Below are positions 25,373 to 33,259 of a stretch of DNA of 38,525 nt, in pieces. Numbering within the stretch: position 1 is the stretch's first letter; each line of letters starts with the position of its first letter. The translations under genes and the position numbers were made by a program. The notes under the pieces were generated by a model that saw only the letters and a list, made by a program, of their open reading frames with translations, had not been told where the DNA came from and did no database searches. The DNA is from EX4572-165 sp002254885 (GTDB taxonomy: Archaea; Thermoplasmatota; E2; DHVEG-1), in assembly GCA_029939595.1 (NCBI GenBank), contig JAOZSQ010000015.1, forward strand, positions 1 through 38,525, in the 5' to 3' direction.

Positions 25373-25872
25373 TGTTAAGAACAAAAGTAGTCAACGATTC
25401 AACGGATCTTATCCCTCTTATCCGAGCTTTTGATAACCCTGTAAAAAAAGCAGTTTTTAAAGAGATTCAAGTAGAGTGGAAACCATTAAGTGATATTAAA
25501 GATAGATATGGAGATACTGGTGAGCAAGCTCTTGAATTATTTGATCAGATGAAACTTGTTGAAACAAAATGGACAACTTCTGATGAAGGTATAAATGGAA
25601 GGCCACAAAAAAAATATCGATCTTATTATTCGGCATTTAACATAAACATCAGCTGTCCTGTTAATGAAATTAGTGAAATATTTACAATAGCATCCCTTAG
25701 AAAAGCAGATTTTGCAGAATTGGAAAATGAAATCGCAAAATTCATCGGAGACGATGGAAAATTCAGTAATTCTGTTGCAGAAGAGTTCAATATGACCCTG
25801 CTTGCTTTGAAAAGTATTGTTAAAAGATCAGAAAAACTTGGGTTCAAAGGATTAAAAATAATTAAAAATTAA
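25372..25872 (+). CDS. ArsR-like winged-helix transcriptional regulator
   Basis: The 166-aa protein opens with LIPLIRAFDNPVKKAVFKEI and a short winged helix (about 15-85). A dimerisation or helical region with FNINISCPVNEISEIF follows. This agrees with the archaeal ArsR-like family of about 160 aa (Pfam ArsR, PF09824 type). No metal-binding Cys motif is evident apart from one Cys. It probably regulates a local or global gene set; the target is unknown. Translation may be coupled to the five-codon ORF whose stop overlaps its ATG. carS lies 71 nt downstream in the same direction. Confidence 0.75.
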   Translation: MLRTKVVNDSTDLIPLIRAFDNPVKKAVFKEIQVEWKPLSDIKDRYGDTGEQALELFDQMKLVETKWTTSDEGINGRPQKKYRSYYSAFNINISCPVNEISEIFTIASLRKADFAELENEIAKFIGDDGKFSNSVAEEFNMTLLALKSIVKRSEKLGFKGLKIIKN

Positions 25873-25943
25873 GAAGATCAATCATTACTTTTTTTTGACA
25901 TTCAATTAGTTTTTTAAACTCTTTGTTATTGCAGACTATTGAT

Positions 25944-26537
25944 ATGGATTTCGCATTTATCATTCAATCATTTTGGATTATTATTCCTGCATATATTGCA
26001 AATGCAAGTGCTCTGCTTGTAGGAGGAAAGACCCCTATTGATTTTGGTAGGAAATTTAAAGATGGGAAGAGAATATTGGGTGATGGAAAAACATGGAATG
26101 GCCTAATCACAGGTGGTTTCATCGGAATTACAGCAGGGTTTGCAATTGCTACTGCTGCCCCTTATATCAATCAGATATTTGCAGATAACAATCTTGACTT
26201 TCTTAGTATTACCAATTTTGAGGGGTTTCCTTTTATGATACCTATTATTGCAAGTATCACATATGGGGCGTTACTTGGTGATCTTATTGAAAGTTTTTTT
26301 AAAAGACGAAAAGGTATTGATCGGGGAAACAACTGGATCCCTTTTGATCAAATTGATTTCATTTTAGGCGTCTTATGTTTCAGTTTAATAATGAGTACCA
26401 TTCTTCATGTTACTGGTGCTATGTCATACAACTGGTTTCTTGTAAATCTTACACTACCTCACGTTCTTTTTTTATTGATCGTGTCACCTTTCATTCATCT
26501 TTTCTCAAATTTTGTTCATAAAAAGACAAAAACATAA
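25944..26537 (+). CDS. carS: CDP-archaeol synthase CarS
   Basis: The 197-aa membrane enzyme transfers CMP from CTP to unsaturated archaetidic acid (DGGGP), giving CDP-archaeol in ether-lipid synthesis. The signature NASALLVGG...TPIDFGRKFKDGKRILGDGKTWNG occupies about residues 16-55. About five membrane segments follow, with a loop ESFFKRRKGIDRGNNWIPFDQIDF. ATG 25944 was preferred to the TTG at 25923, because the hydrophobic segment begins there. It lies downstream of the ArsR-like gene. Confidence 0.95.
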   Translation: MDFAFIIQSFWIIIPAYIANASALLVGGKTPIDFGRKFKDGKRILGDGKTWNGLITGGFIGITAGFAIATAAPYINQIFADNNLDFLSITNFEGFPFMIPIIASITYGALLGDLIESFFKRRKGIDRGNNWIPFDQIDFILGVLCFSLIMSTILHVTGAMSYNWFLVNLTLPHVLFLLIVSPFIHLFSNFVHKKTKT

Positions 26538-26550
26538 AAAACAGTCAAAC

Positions 26551-26562
26551 AAAGTATATAAA
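26551..26562 (+). promoter_or_regulatory. TATA-like promoter for the zinc-finger gene at 26624
   Basis: AAAGTATATAAA is a good BRE-TATA match shortly after the carS stop. Transcription would start near 26585, with GTGAGGAG as the ribosome site before ATG 26624. Confidence 0.5.
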
Positions 26563-26623
26563 TCAGAAATCGCATATTTTTATTCTAAAAATTGCCAATA
26601 GCAGTTTTGGTGGTGAGGAGAAT

Positions 26624-26929
26624 ATGGGCGAAACAATAAATGAGTCGATGAATCAGGAACTTAAGGATTGGATTAAAGAAACACGTCAGATTCCACAAGA
26701 TGAAAATAATCCTGATCAATCAAATAAAGAACCTCAGGGTAAATGTATGATCTGTGGGCAGAAAGATGCAAAGTTTTTTTGTATTAAATGTGAACATTCT
26801 GTATGTCCTGATTGTTATTTTAAGATCATTGGTGTATGTAAGCAATGTGTTCCTGAAAATATTTTAAAGAAATGGGAAGGAAAAACACCGGATTGGGGAA
26901 AAATTCTTGGGGTACGGTGGGTTGATTAA
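26624..26929 (+). CDS. Small zinc-finger protein
   Basis: The 101-aa protein has a flexible polar N-terminus (about 1-38). A compact Cys-rich unit follows: CMICG, FCIKC, VCPDCYF and VCKQC (about 41-76). The four CxxC pairs fit a cross-brace, B-box or FYVE-like finger binding two zinc ions. The last 25 residues end KILGVRWVD. GAGGAG precedes the ATG. The stop shares a TTAA with the convergent acdA gene. Function is unknown; such archaeal proteins are thought to be adaptors. Confidence 0.8.
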   Translation: MGETINESMNQELKDWIKETRQIPQDENNPDQSNKEPQGKCMICGQKDAKFFCIKCEHSVCPDCYFKIIGVCKQCVPENILKKWEGKTPDWGKILGVRWVD

Positions 26930-28314
26930 TTTTCTCCTTTCTCTCTTTTAATTCTTTGCCCTTCTTGATATAATGCACTCATTGATCTAGCGGTTCTCCA
27001 TGAAGAGGGATAGATGGGGACTCCTGCTGATTTTAGATCAAAAACTAAATCTTCAAATTCTTTTCCACCAACCCAAGTTCCAAGAATTGGTTTATTATGT
27101 GCTTCATGTAAACGTTGTTCACGAACCATTTTTAGAATAGCACCGGTAAACTCACGGGGTCTAGCATATCCTCCATGTACTGATGCAACAATTATTCCAT
27201 CAATATCCGGATCTTCAAGCATGATTTTTGTGGCGGATTCATAGCGGAAGAAACCTGCATCTGCTACTAGATCAGCAGGATTATTTGCATTGACTAGATC
27301 TGGAATTATTTTGTCTATTTTATCTGCGGTTTTCTTTGAAAGCTTTGGAACAGAAAGACCATTAGCTTCACATGCATCTGTTAGAAGAATTCCAAGGCCG
27401 CCGCCATTTGTGATGATTCCTATGCGGTTTCCTCTGAGGGGTGGTTGTCCTTCTAGTGCACGGGCCATATCAAAAAGCTCAGATACATCACGACATCTAA
27501 TACCGCCTGCTTGTTTAATTGCAGCACTATAAATATTATCACTACCAGCCATGGAACCAGTATGAGATGAAGTGGCTCTTGCCCCCGCACTACTCCTACC
27601 TGCTTTTACTACAAGCACTGGTTTATCACAAGCCTTGATGCTGTTCATAAACGCTCGACCATTTTTCACTGCTTCAATATACAATCCAATTACATTTGTA
27701 TCTGGGTCATCTCTAAAATAATCAATAAGGTCATCATCTGTAATATCAAGTTTATTTCCAACGCCAATGATTTTGGAGACACCAACAAACTCATTGTTTG
27801 CTAGATATATCATTCCAATGCCAAGAGCTCCACTTTGACTGATAAGAGACAATGTTCCTTTTCTAGGAGTTCCAAATACAAATGATGCATCCAGGCCATC
27901 TGCTGCATTCTTATATCCCATAGTATTTGGTCCAAGCACACGGATGTTTTTACCTTTGATGATATCTTTGATTTCATCTTCTAACTTATGGTTTCCTATT
28001 TCGCTGAACCCTGAGGAGATAATAATGATGTTTTTTACCTTTTTTTTCACACAATCATGCATGATAGAAGGAACAAGTTTAGCAGGAACACTGATTAATA
28101 CAAGATCAATATCATTTTTTACATCAGTAAGTTTTTTGTAACAAGGAACACCAAGGATTGTTTTTTCATGAGGATTAATTGGGTAAAGATCACATTGATA
28201 ATCAGAAATGAGGATATTTTTAAGAGCAGCATGACCAATTTTTTGCGATTCTTTTGACGCTCCAACTACTGCAATACTTTTTGGTTTGAAAAATACTTCC
28301 AGTTTATTTGACAT
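26926..28314 (-). CDS. acdA: ADP-forming acetyl-CoA synthetase, alpha subunit
   Basis: The 462-aa subunit carries the CoA-binding domain (SIAVVGASKES near 13-23) and the succinyl-CoA ligase-like domains. The phosphorylated His is His251 in SSHTGSMAGSDN. The complex converts acyl-CoA, ADP and phosphate to acid, CoA and ATP, the main energy step in peptide- or sugar-fermenting archaea. Length equals the usual free alpha subunit. The ATP-grasp beta subunit must lie elsewhere, since no gene for it is in the window. AGGTGA lies just upstream of the ATG. The role fits the predicted extracellular protease. Confidence 0.92.
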   Translation of the reverse strand: MSNKLEVFFKPKSIAVVGASKESQKIGHAALKNILISDYQCDLYPINPHEKTILGVPCYKKLTDVKNDIDLVLISVPAKLVPSIMHDCVKKKVKNIIIISSGFSEIGNHKLEDEIKDIIKGKNIRVLGPNTMGYKNAADGLDASFVFGTPRKGTLSLISQSGALGIGMIYLANNEFVGVSKIIGVGNKLDITDDDLIDYFRDDPDTNVIGLYIEAVKNGRAFMNSIKACDKPVLVVKAGRSSAGARATSSHTGSMAGSDNIYSAAIKQAGGIRCRDVSELFDMARALEGQPPLRGNRIGIITNGGGLGILLTDACEANGLSVPKLSKKTADKIDKIIPDLVNANNPADLVADAGFFRYESATKIMLEDPDIDGIIVASVHGGYARPREFTGAILKMVREQRLHEAHNKPILGTWVGGKEFEDLVFDLKSAGVPIYPSSWRTARSMSALYQEGQRIKREKGEN

Positions 28315-28390
28315 TTATTCACCTACGCATTTTCTATTAAAAGAACATTTGAAATAGAAATTACTTACTTAAAACCTTATCCTCTTGTTT

Positions 28391-28906
28391 CTATGGAATG
28401 TATTGATTCATAATCTGAATTATTTCCGTACTGTTTTTTGCTTTTTGATATTCACTGAGTGGTTCTTTGTTCATTGTAAGAAACTGAGGGGCCCATTTAT
28501 AGATTTGAAGGATTTTTTCAGCTTGTTCTTGATGATTAAGTATAGTCAAGGCAGCAGCAAATGCTTCAAGAGTAGATAATTTTAGTACTTTCCCGTAATT
28601 TACAGGGTTTACAGCAATCAGAAATGGAAGGGATCTATTCACCATTTTTTCACTAAGGGTTTCAAAAACAGATTCTGCATGTTTCCAGGAGCAATCAACT
28701 GCAAGCAACCCATTTTTTTTACTTAATTCCATGTCTTTTGGTGAAAGACTTTTTTTGGAGTAAGGATTTAAAAGAATCATTTTACTTGGGATTTTTCTTG
28801 GTGATGTCACTAGATTTGCAAAACCCATTCTATTCATCTTTTTTGCACTACATTTTTTTGGATCATCCTCATTTGCATGATACACGAGTAATTTAATTAA
28901 TTTCAT
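28391..28906 (-). CDS. tsr3: rRNA acp-transferase Tsr3 (DUF367)
   Basis: The 171-aa protein belongs to the Tsr3 family, which transfers the 3-amino-3-carboxypropyl group of SAM to a hypermodified uridine of small-subunit rRNA. The N-terminus LLVYHANEDDPKKCSAKKM, the ILLNPYSKKSLSP block, and LLAVDCSWKHAE, which holds the DCSW motif, are family landmarks. ATG 28906 overlaps the taw2 stop in TGATG; an adjacent TTG at 28909 would add one residue. It is co-transcribed with taw2. Confidence 0.92.
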   Translation of the reverse strand: MKLIKLLVYHANEDDPKKCSAKKMNRMGFANLVTSPRKIPSKMILLNPYSKKSLSPKDMELSKKNGLLAVDCSWKHAESVFETLSEKMVNRSLPFLIAVNPVNYGKVLKLSTLEAFAAALTILNHQEQAEKILQIYKWAPQFLTMNKEPLSEYQKAKNSTEIIQIMNQYIP

Positions 28907-29832
28907 CAATTATCTCTCTCTTTAATTTCAATGTCAAAGACATAATGGCTGATACCTGGCGCATATGATTTGATTTTATGGTGCGATAACAAATATGCAA
29001 CTCTATCAAAAGGATTACATATTGTTTGAATTTGATCCAGCGGACTTTCAGGGATTTTTTTGTCTGAAAACGTATCATGGTAATGAATTATTCCTATATG
29101 ATCTTTTAAGGCATTTATTGCGGTTTCTAAAAATAATGATGTTTCATGAAAATAACCCATTACCACTCGATCTGCAATCTCTTTTGGTGAAATCTGTTTG
29201 CTATCCCCATGAAGCGGTTCAACGATATTTTCAACATTGTTTTCTGATATATTTTTCTTTAAAAACCTAAAAGCAGCAGGGTTTATTTCACACGCAAAGA
29301 TCTTCTTTGGTTTACTATATACAGCTATTGGGATCGTGAAATAACCGATTCCTGCAAATAAATCAACAATGGTTTCAGAAGGATTTGAAATCGTGCTCAT
29401 ACGTTTACGTTCTTTCATGTTTCCAGATGAATACATGATTTTTTGAGGGTCAAGATGAAAAGATATCCCATTTTCATGATGCATTGTTTCCGTATTTTTT
29501 CTTCCAAATATATGTTTTATTTCAGGCTCACGAAATCTTCCGATGATGCCTCCTGTGTCAACAAGAACTGCATTACAAGCAAGAATATTTGCATAAACTT
29601 CCCCAATTTCATATAAAAACGATTCTAATGATGCTGGAAGTTTAATAACTAGAATATCCCCAAGTTTCTCCCATTTTTTAGGCAATAGATTCAATTCTTC
29701 TTTAGGGATCATTGTTTCAAGTTCTTTTTGAATAAGCTTAAATGGTGTAAGGCTCATAAAACAAGCATTAAAAGCAATTTTAGTATAAAAGCACATGGAT
29801 GAAAACAAGGTAGAAACCCCTTTTTTTACCAT
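28906..29832 (-). CDS. taw2: tRNA wybutosine acp-transferase Taw2 (Trm5/Tyw2 family)
   Basis: The 308-aa protein has a Tyw2/Trm5 N-terminal domain (LPKKWEKLGDILVIKLP), the HHENGISFHLDPQKIM block and KERKRM. Its SAM-binding motif is DLFAGIGYFTIPIA. The last motif reads DRVVMGYFHET, which is Tyw2-like, where Trm5 has DxVxMNLP. I therefore call it Taw2: acp transfer from SAM to the tRNA-Phe G37 derivative in archaeal wyosine synthesis. The first 25 residues are unusual. The true start may be ATG 29757 (MSLTPFKL), which matches the family N-terminus and leaves more room for the divergent helicase promoter. It overlaps tsr3. Confidence 0.85.
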   Translation of the reverse strand: MVKKGVSTLFSSMCFYTKIAFNACFMSLTPFKLIQKELETMIPKEELNLLPKKWEKLGDILVIKLPASLESFLYEIGEVYANILACNAVLVDTGGIIGRFREPEIKHIFGRKNTETMHHENGISFHLDPQKIMYSSGNMKERKRMSTISNPSETIVDLFAGIGYFTIPIAVYSKPKKIFACEINPAAFRFLKKNISENNVENIVEPLHGDSKQISPKEIADRVVMGYFHETSLFLETAINALKDHIGIIHYHDTFSDKKIPESPLDQIQTICNPFDRVAYLLSHHKIKSYAPGISHYVFDIEIKERDN

Positions 29833-29871
29833 AACGACTATGTACCCAAGAACACATCCCCCTCTAATACC

Positions 29872-31848
29872 ATGGATCTTTTTCCTTACACGTTACGGCA
29901 GAATCAAAAAGCAATCATATCAACGATAAAAAACACCCTTGAAAATAGGGAAAATTTTATTTTAGAATCTGGAACTGGTTCTGGAAAAACGATTTGTGCA
30001 CTATCTGCAACTCTACCTTACGCTTTGGAACATGATAAAAAAATTGTGTATATCACACGGACAAACTCACAACAGCGACAAGTGATAATGGAACTTCGTT
30101 CTATTTATGAAAACATAAAGGAGGATGCAGAAATCAAGGAATCTTTGTTTGGTGTTGGAATACAAGGCAGATCAAATATGTGTCCTCAGGCAAGAGAGGA
30201 TAAAGATTTAAAAGAAGGCAATTCCGAAGAGCTTTCAAAATACTGTGCAAATGAAAAAAAGAAAGCACGAACATCAAAGAAAGGATGTATGTATTATCGT
30301 AATTTCGTAGAGAAAAAAGAGCTCATAAATCAAACAAGCAACTGGGTTAGAAAACAGATGCCCACAGCAGAGGAATTCATTGAACATTGCACAAAAAAAC
30401 ATCTCTGTCCATATGAGCTTAATAAATCCCTTGTTCGTGAGGCACGAGTTGTTGTTTTACCCTATATTTATGTTTTTAATGCAACCATTCGTAATATGTT
30501 ATTTGATTGGCTTGGAGTCTCCGAAGAAGACATCATTTTGATTGTTGATGAAGCCCATAATCTACCAGATTATATACGTGATCTTTTTTCAACTCAACTT
30601 TCAGTTTGGATGTGTAAGAATTGTGGAAATGAAGCTAGAAACTATGGTGATCCTTCAACAGGATCCGGGCGATTCAGCATTTCAAGTTTCTGTAATACCC
30701 TTGAAGACATCATTAGAGAGCTTAGAGATACATATGTGTATAACATTTTAGAGGAAGGGATACGAAAACAAAGCAATCATCAATCAGATGCGTTTCTTCC
30801 TAGAAATGAGTTTCTCAATGAGATATATAGTCGAATGAAGCTGAATGAAAAAAAAATGTTTGATATCATTGAAGATCTTGTTGCATATGGCGAGAAAATA
30901 CAGGAGGATAAGCAAAAAAAGAACAAACTCCCACGATCATATCTACATAAACTCGGTCTTTTTTTAGAGTTCTGGATGAATCTAACCGATAATCAATATG
31001 CAAAACTATCTGTTGATGCATCAGATGGAAAGAACCCTCGAATTGAGGCATACTGTCTTGATCCCTCTGTTGGAACAAATATTATCAATAAATTTCACAG
31101 CTCAATTCATATGTCTGGAACCCTTGAACCACTTGAGGAATACAGGGATTCAATGGGCCTTTCACACAATACCACACTTATCTCATTTTCTTCTCCTTTT
31201 CCAAAAGAAAACAGAAAACTTCTGTATCTGCCAGATGTGACTACAAAATATTCTGAGCTGATGAAAGATGACACTATTCAGAAAAAAATGTGGGAGTATA
31301 TAACCACAATATGCAATAAATTCCCTCAGAACACCATTGTTTTTTTCCCAAGCTACAACACGCTTTCACTGTTTCAAAGAAATCATGATTTTTCAGATAT
31401 AAAAAAATCTGTGTTTCTGGAAGAACAAAGAATGAGTCAAACAGCTTTAATGGATCTAGTATCTGATTTCAAGAACCAAGGTAACAAACTAGGAATTGGT
31501 GCAACTCTTTTCTCAGTGATTGGTGGAAGAATAAGCGAAGGCATGGATTTTCCTTCTAAACAACTTGAAATCGTACTTATCGTTGGGATCCCCTATCCAA
31601 AACCCACAGCAAGACAACGTGGTTTGCAGAAATATTATGAAATGAAATTTCATAAGGGATGGGAGTACACGGTTCAAGCACCAACTGCAAGAAAACTCCT
31701 GCAAGCAATTGGAAGACTCATACGAGATGAAAAGGATAAGGGTGTTGCAATAATTCTAGATCGAAGAGCCCCTCGGTTCAAACCTTACCTAAAGGAGCTT
31801 GGTAAATCAATAGACATCATGAAAGAGATTGAAAGTACTATTGGATAA
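29872..31848 (+). CDS. XPD/Rad3-type iron-sulfur DNA helicase
   Basis: The 658-aa SF2 helicase has Walker A GTGSGKT (34-40) and DEAH box VDEAHN (225-230). The iron-sulfur domain has Cys104, Cys125, Cys139 and Cys179 in NMCPQ, KYCAN, KGCMYY and HLCPYE. Motif VI is QAIGRLIRDEKD (about 614-625). It corresponds to archaeal XPD, a 5'-3' helicase implicated in repair. Length is near the archaeal XPD norm. The start is ATG 29872, divergent from taw2 with only 39 nt between if taw2 starts at 29832. Confidence 0.93.
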   Translation: MDLFPYTLRQNQKAIISTIKNTLENRENFILESGTGSGKTICALSATLPYALEHDKKIVYITRTNSQQRQVIMELRSIYENIKEDAEIKESLFGVGIQGRSNMCPQAREDKDLKEGNSEELSKYCANEKKKARTSKKGCMYYRNFVEKKELINQTSNWVRKQMPTAEEFIEHCTKKHLCPYELNKSLVREARVVVLPYIYVFNATIRNMLFDWLGVSEEDIILIVDEAHNLPDYIRDLFSTQLSVWMCKNCGNEARNYGDPSTGSGRFSISSFCNTLEDIIRELRDTYVYNILEEGIRKQSNHQSDAFLPRNEFLNEIYSRMKLNEKKMFDIIEDLVAYGEKIQEDKQKKNKLPRSYLHKLGLFLEFWMNLTDNQYAKLSVDASDGKNPRIEAYCLDPSVGTNIINKFHSSIHMSGTLEPLEEYRDSMGLSHNTTLISFSSPFPKENRKLLYLPDVTTKYSELMKDDTIQKKMWEYITTICNKFPQNTIVFFPSYNTLSLFQRNHDFSDIKKSVFLEEQRMSQTALMDLVSDFKNQGNKLGIGATLFSVIGGRISEGMDFPSKQLEIVLIVGIPYPKPTARQRGLQKYYEMKFHKGWEYTVQAPTARKLLQAIGRLIRDEKDKGVAIILDRRAPRFKPYLKELGKSIDIMKEIESTIG

Positions 31849-31895
31849 GAAGTATATGCCTCAAAACTGAAACCATAATTGACTTAGAAATATGG

Positions 31896-32078
31896 TTAAG
31901 ATGATGGTTTTTTAGGTAAAAGATTTGGAATACTCTCCTCAATATCATAGGAGACATTACAGGTTTCACAGATTAGGCTTCCTTCAATAACCTCATTTTT
32001 TTCTTCTTTTTCAATAGATAAGATCAAAGGTGATTTACAGGTTGGACAGCAGATTATATCCATTAGGTCTTTTTTCAT
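31896..32078 (-). CDS. Trm112-like zinc-binding methyltransferase activator
   Basis: The 60-aa protein begins MKKDLMDIICCPTCKSPL, has a CETC second pair at about 38-41, and ends in SYDIEESIPNLLP. This is the compact Trm112/DUF343 pattern: a zinc finger from two CxxC pairs and the C-terminal IPxLLP strand. Trm112 proteins activate several SAM methyltransferases for RNA and release factors. A METTL5-like enzyme is encoded at 21100-21702. It follows the YhaM-like gene by 18 nt and is probably in its operon. Confidence 0.85.
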   Translation of the reverse strand: MKKDLMDIICCPTCKSPLILSIEKEEKNEVIEGSLICETCNVSYDIEESIPNLLPKKPSS

Positions 32079-32096
32079 ATATTTTCACACTCAAAA

Positions 32097-33203
32097 TTAT
32101 TTTTCTGATGTTACCTCATCAAGCTCGAATTGTTTTAAAAATATTGCTCTTTTCATCCCTAGATTACTATCATACACATATGCCCAATTTTCATCTGAAT
32201 TTGTCCGTGCATCATCAAGATGTTGTAAGAAATTTTTTACCTGTGAGTCCATATAATCAGCATGAAATAACACTATTGCCTCTGGGATTTTTGGGATACT
32301 AGGTGAACCATATTCAAGATGTCCATGATGACTAAGAATCATATGGCAAAGAAGTCCTTCAAGTCCTTCATCAAAACTACCGCCCTTTTCCCGGATTTTT
32401 TCGGCAGTTTCTCGTATCCATCGATCGCCAATAACGATATGGCCAATAAAATTACCGATACTTGTTTTTTGAATCGATGTTGTGGTCTCATATTCTTTTA
32501 ATTTTCCTACATCATGTAAGAGAGCACCTGTGATTAGTAAATCTTTGTTTAACCCAGGATACATCTTTGAGATATTTTGACAGAGCCGGGCTACACCAAC
32601 ACAATGTTGCATGTTTCCACCAACATAGTTATGATGATGTGTAATTGCTGATGGCGAGTTTTTATATGCAAATTCAAATTCTGGATCATTAAAAAAAGTA
32701 TCAAGCAGCAAACGAAGATCTTTATTTTCAATTTCTTCAATGAAACTGGTTACTTCTTTGAAAAGACGGTTGATCATTGCTTTGGATAAAGCTTGCACAA
32801 AATCACTTTTTTCATATTCATCATCAATACATTTTCGTACCCCGCCAGTTTTTTCATTGATTGAAACCTGTAATTTCTCATTATAAACCTCAACATTTCC
32901 ATGACGGATATGAATAACATCACCAGATTGAAAACTATTGAACAATCGTTTCACACGATCCTTATTGTCTCCACCCCAGTATTTCACTGCAATATCTCCA
33001 GTTTTATCTATTGCAATAAAATCAAACATTGTCCCTCTTCGATAGGCTCGAGGGGCTGTTTTTACTTTCACAGAAAACATGTCATTAATTGTGTCCCCTT
33101 CTTTAAGATCCTCAATGAATTGTTCTTTCTTCCTTTTTCCATCATCCGTGTGGATCATGGCTTGTTCATTTTGTTTTTTATCAAAACTGTAAATGTCAGT
33201 CAT
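32097..33203 (-). CDS. YhaM-like 3'-5' exonuclease (OB fold plus HD domain)
   Basis: The 368-aa product from ATG 33203 has an N-terminal OB-fold (FIEDLKEGDTINDMFSVK, then a beta barrel to about 115). A C-terminal HD phosphohydrolase domain follows, with HHHNYVGG, the HD signature LLHDVGKLKE and MILSHHGHLEYGS. This order is that of YhaM, a 3'-5' exoribonuclease of Bacillus, also active on DNA. A TTG at 33254 would add 17 basic residues. AGGGGA lies about 9 nt before ATG 33203 and favours it. It follows the RNase J-like gene by 56 nt. Confidence 0.85.
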   Translation of the reverse strand: MTDIYSFDKKQNEQAMIHTDDGKRKKEQFIEDLKEGDTINDMFSVKVKTAPRAYRRGTMFDFIAIDKTGDIAVKYWGGDNKDRVKRLFNSFQSGDVIHIRHGNVEVYNEKLQVSINEKTGGVRKCIDDEYEKSDFVQALSKAMINRLFKEVTSFIEEIENKDLRLLLDTFFNDPEFEFAYKNSPSAITHHHNYVGGNMQHCVGVARLCQNISKMYPGLNKDLLITGALLHDVGKLKEYETTTSIQKTSIGNFIGHIVIGDRWIRETAEKIREKGGSFDEGLEGLLCHMILSHHGHLEYGSPSIPKIPEAIVLFHADYMDSQVKNFLQHLDDARTNSDENWAYVYDSNLGMKRAIFLKQFELDEVTSEK

Positions 33204-33259
33204 CTTGGCAATTCCCCTAATAACATTATTATTTTTCCTTCTTTTCTTATTCAATACTG

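Noticed and set aside
28906..29832. Annotation as Trm5, the m1G37 tRNA methyltransferase.
   Set aside because: The motif after the SAM-binding domain is DRVVMGY, not the NLP motif of Trm5, and the KERKRM/GIGYFTIPIA pattern is that of Tyw2/Taw2. A phylogeny would settle it.
30613..30630. CKNC in the XPD-like helicase as an extra zinc site.
   Set aside because: Only one CxxC pair is present, and the segment lines up with an ordinary helix that follows the DEAH box in XPD. The four iron-sulfur cysteines lie earlier.
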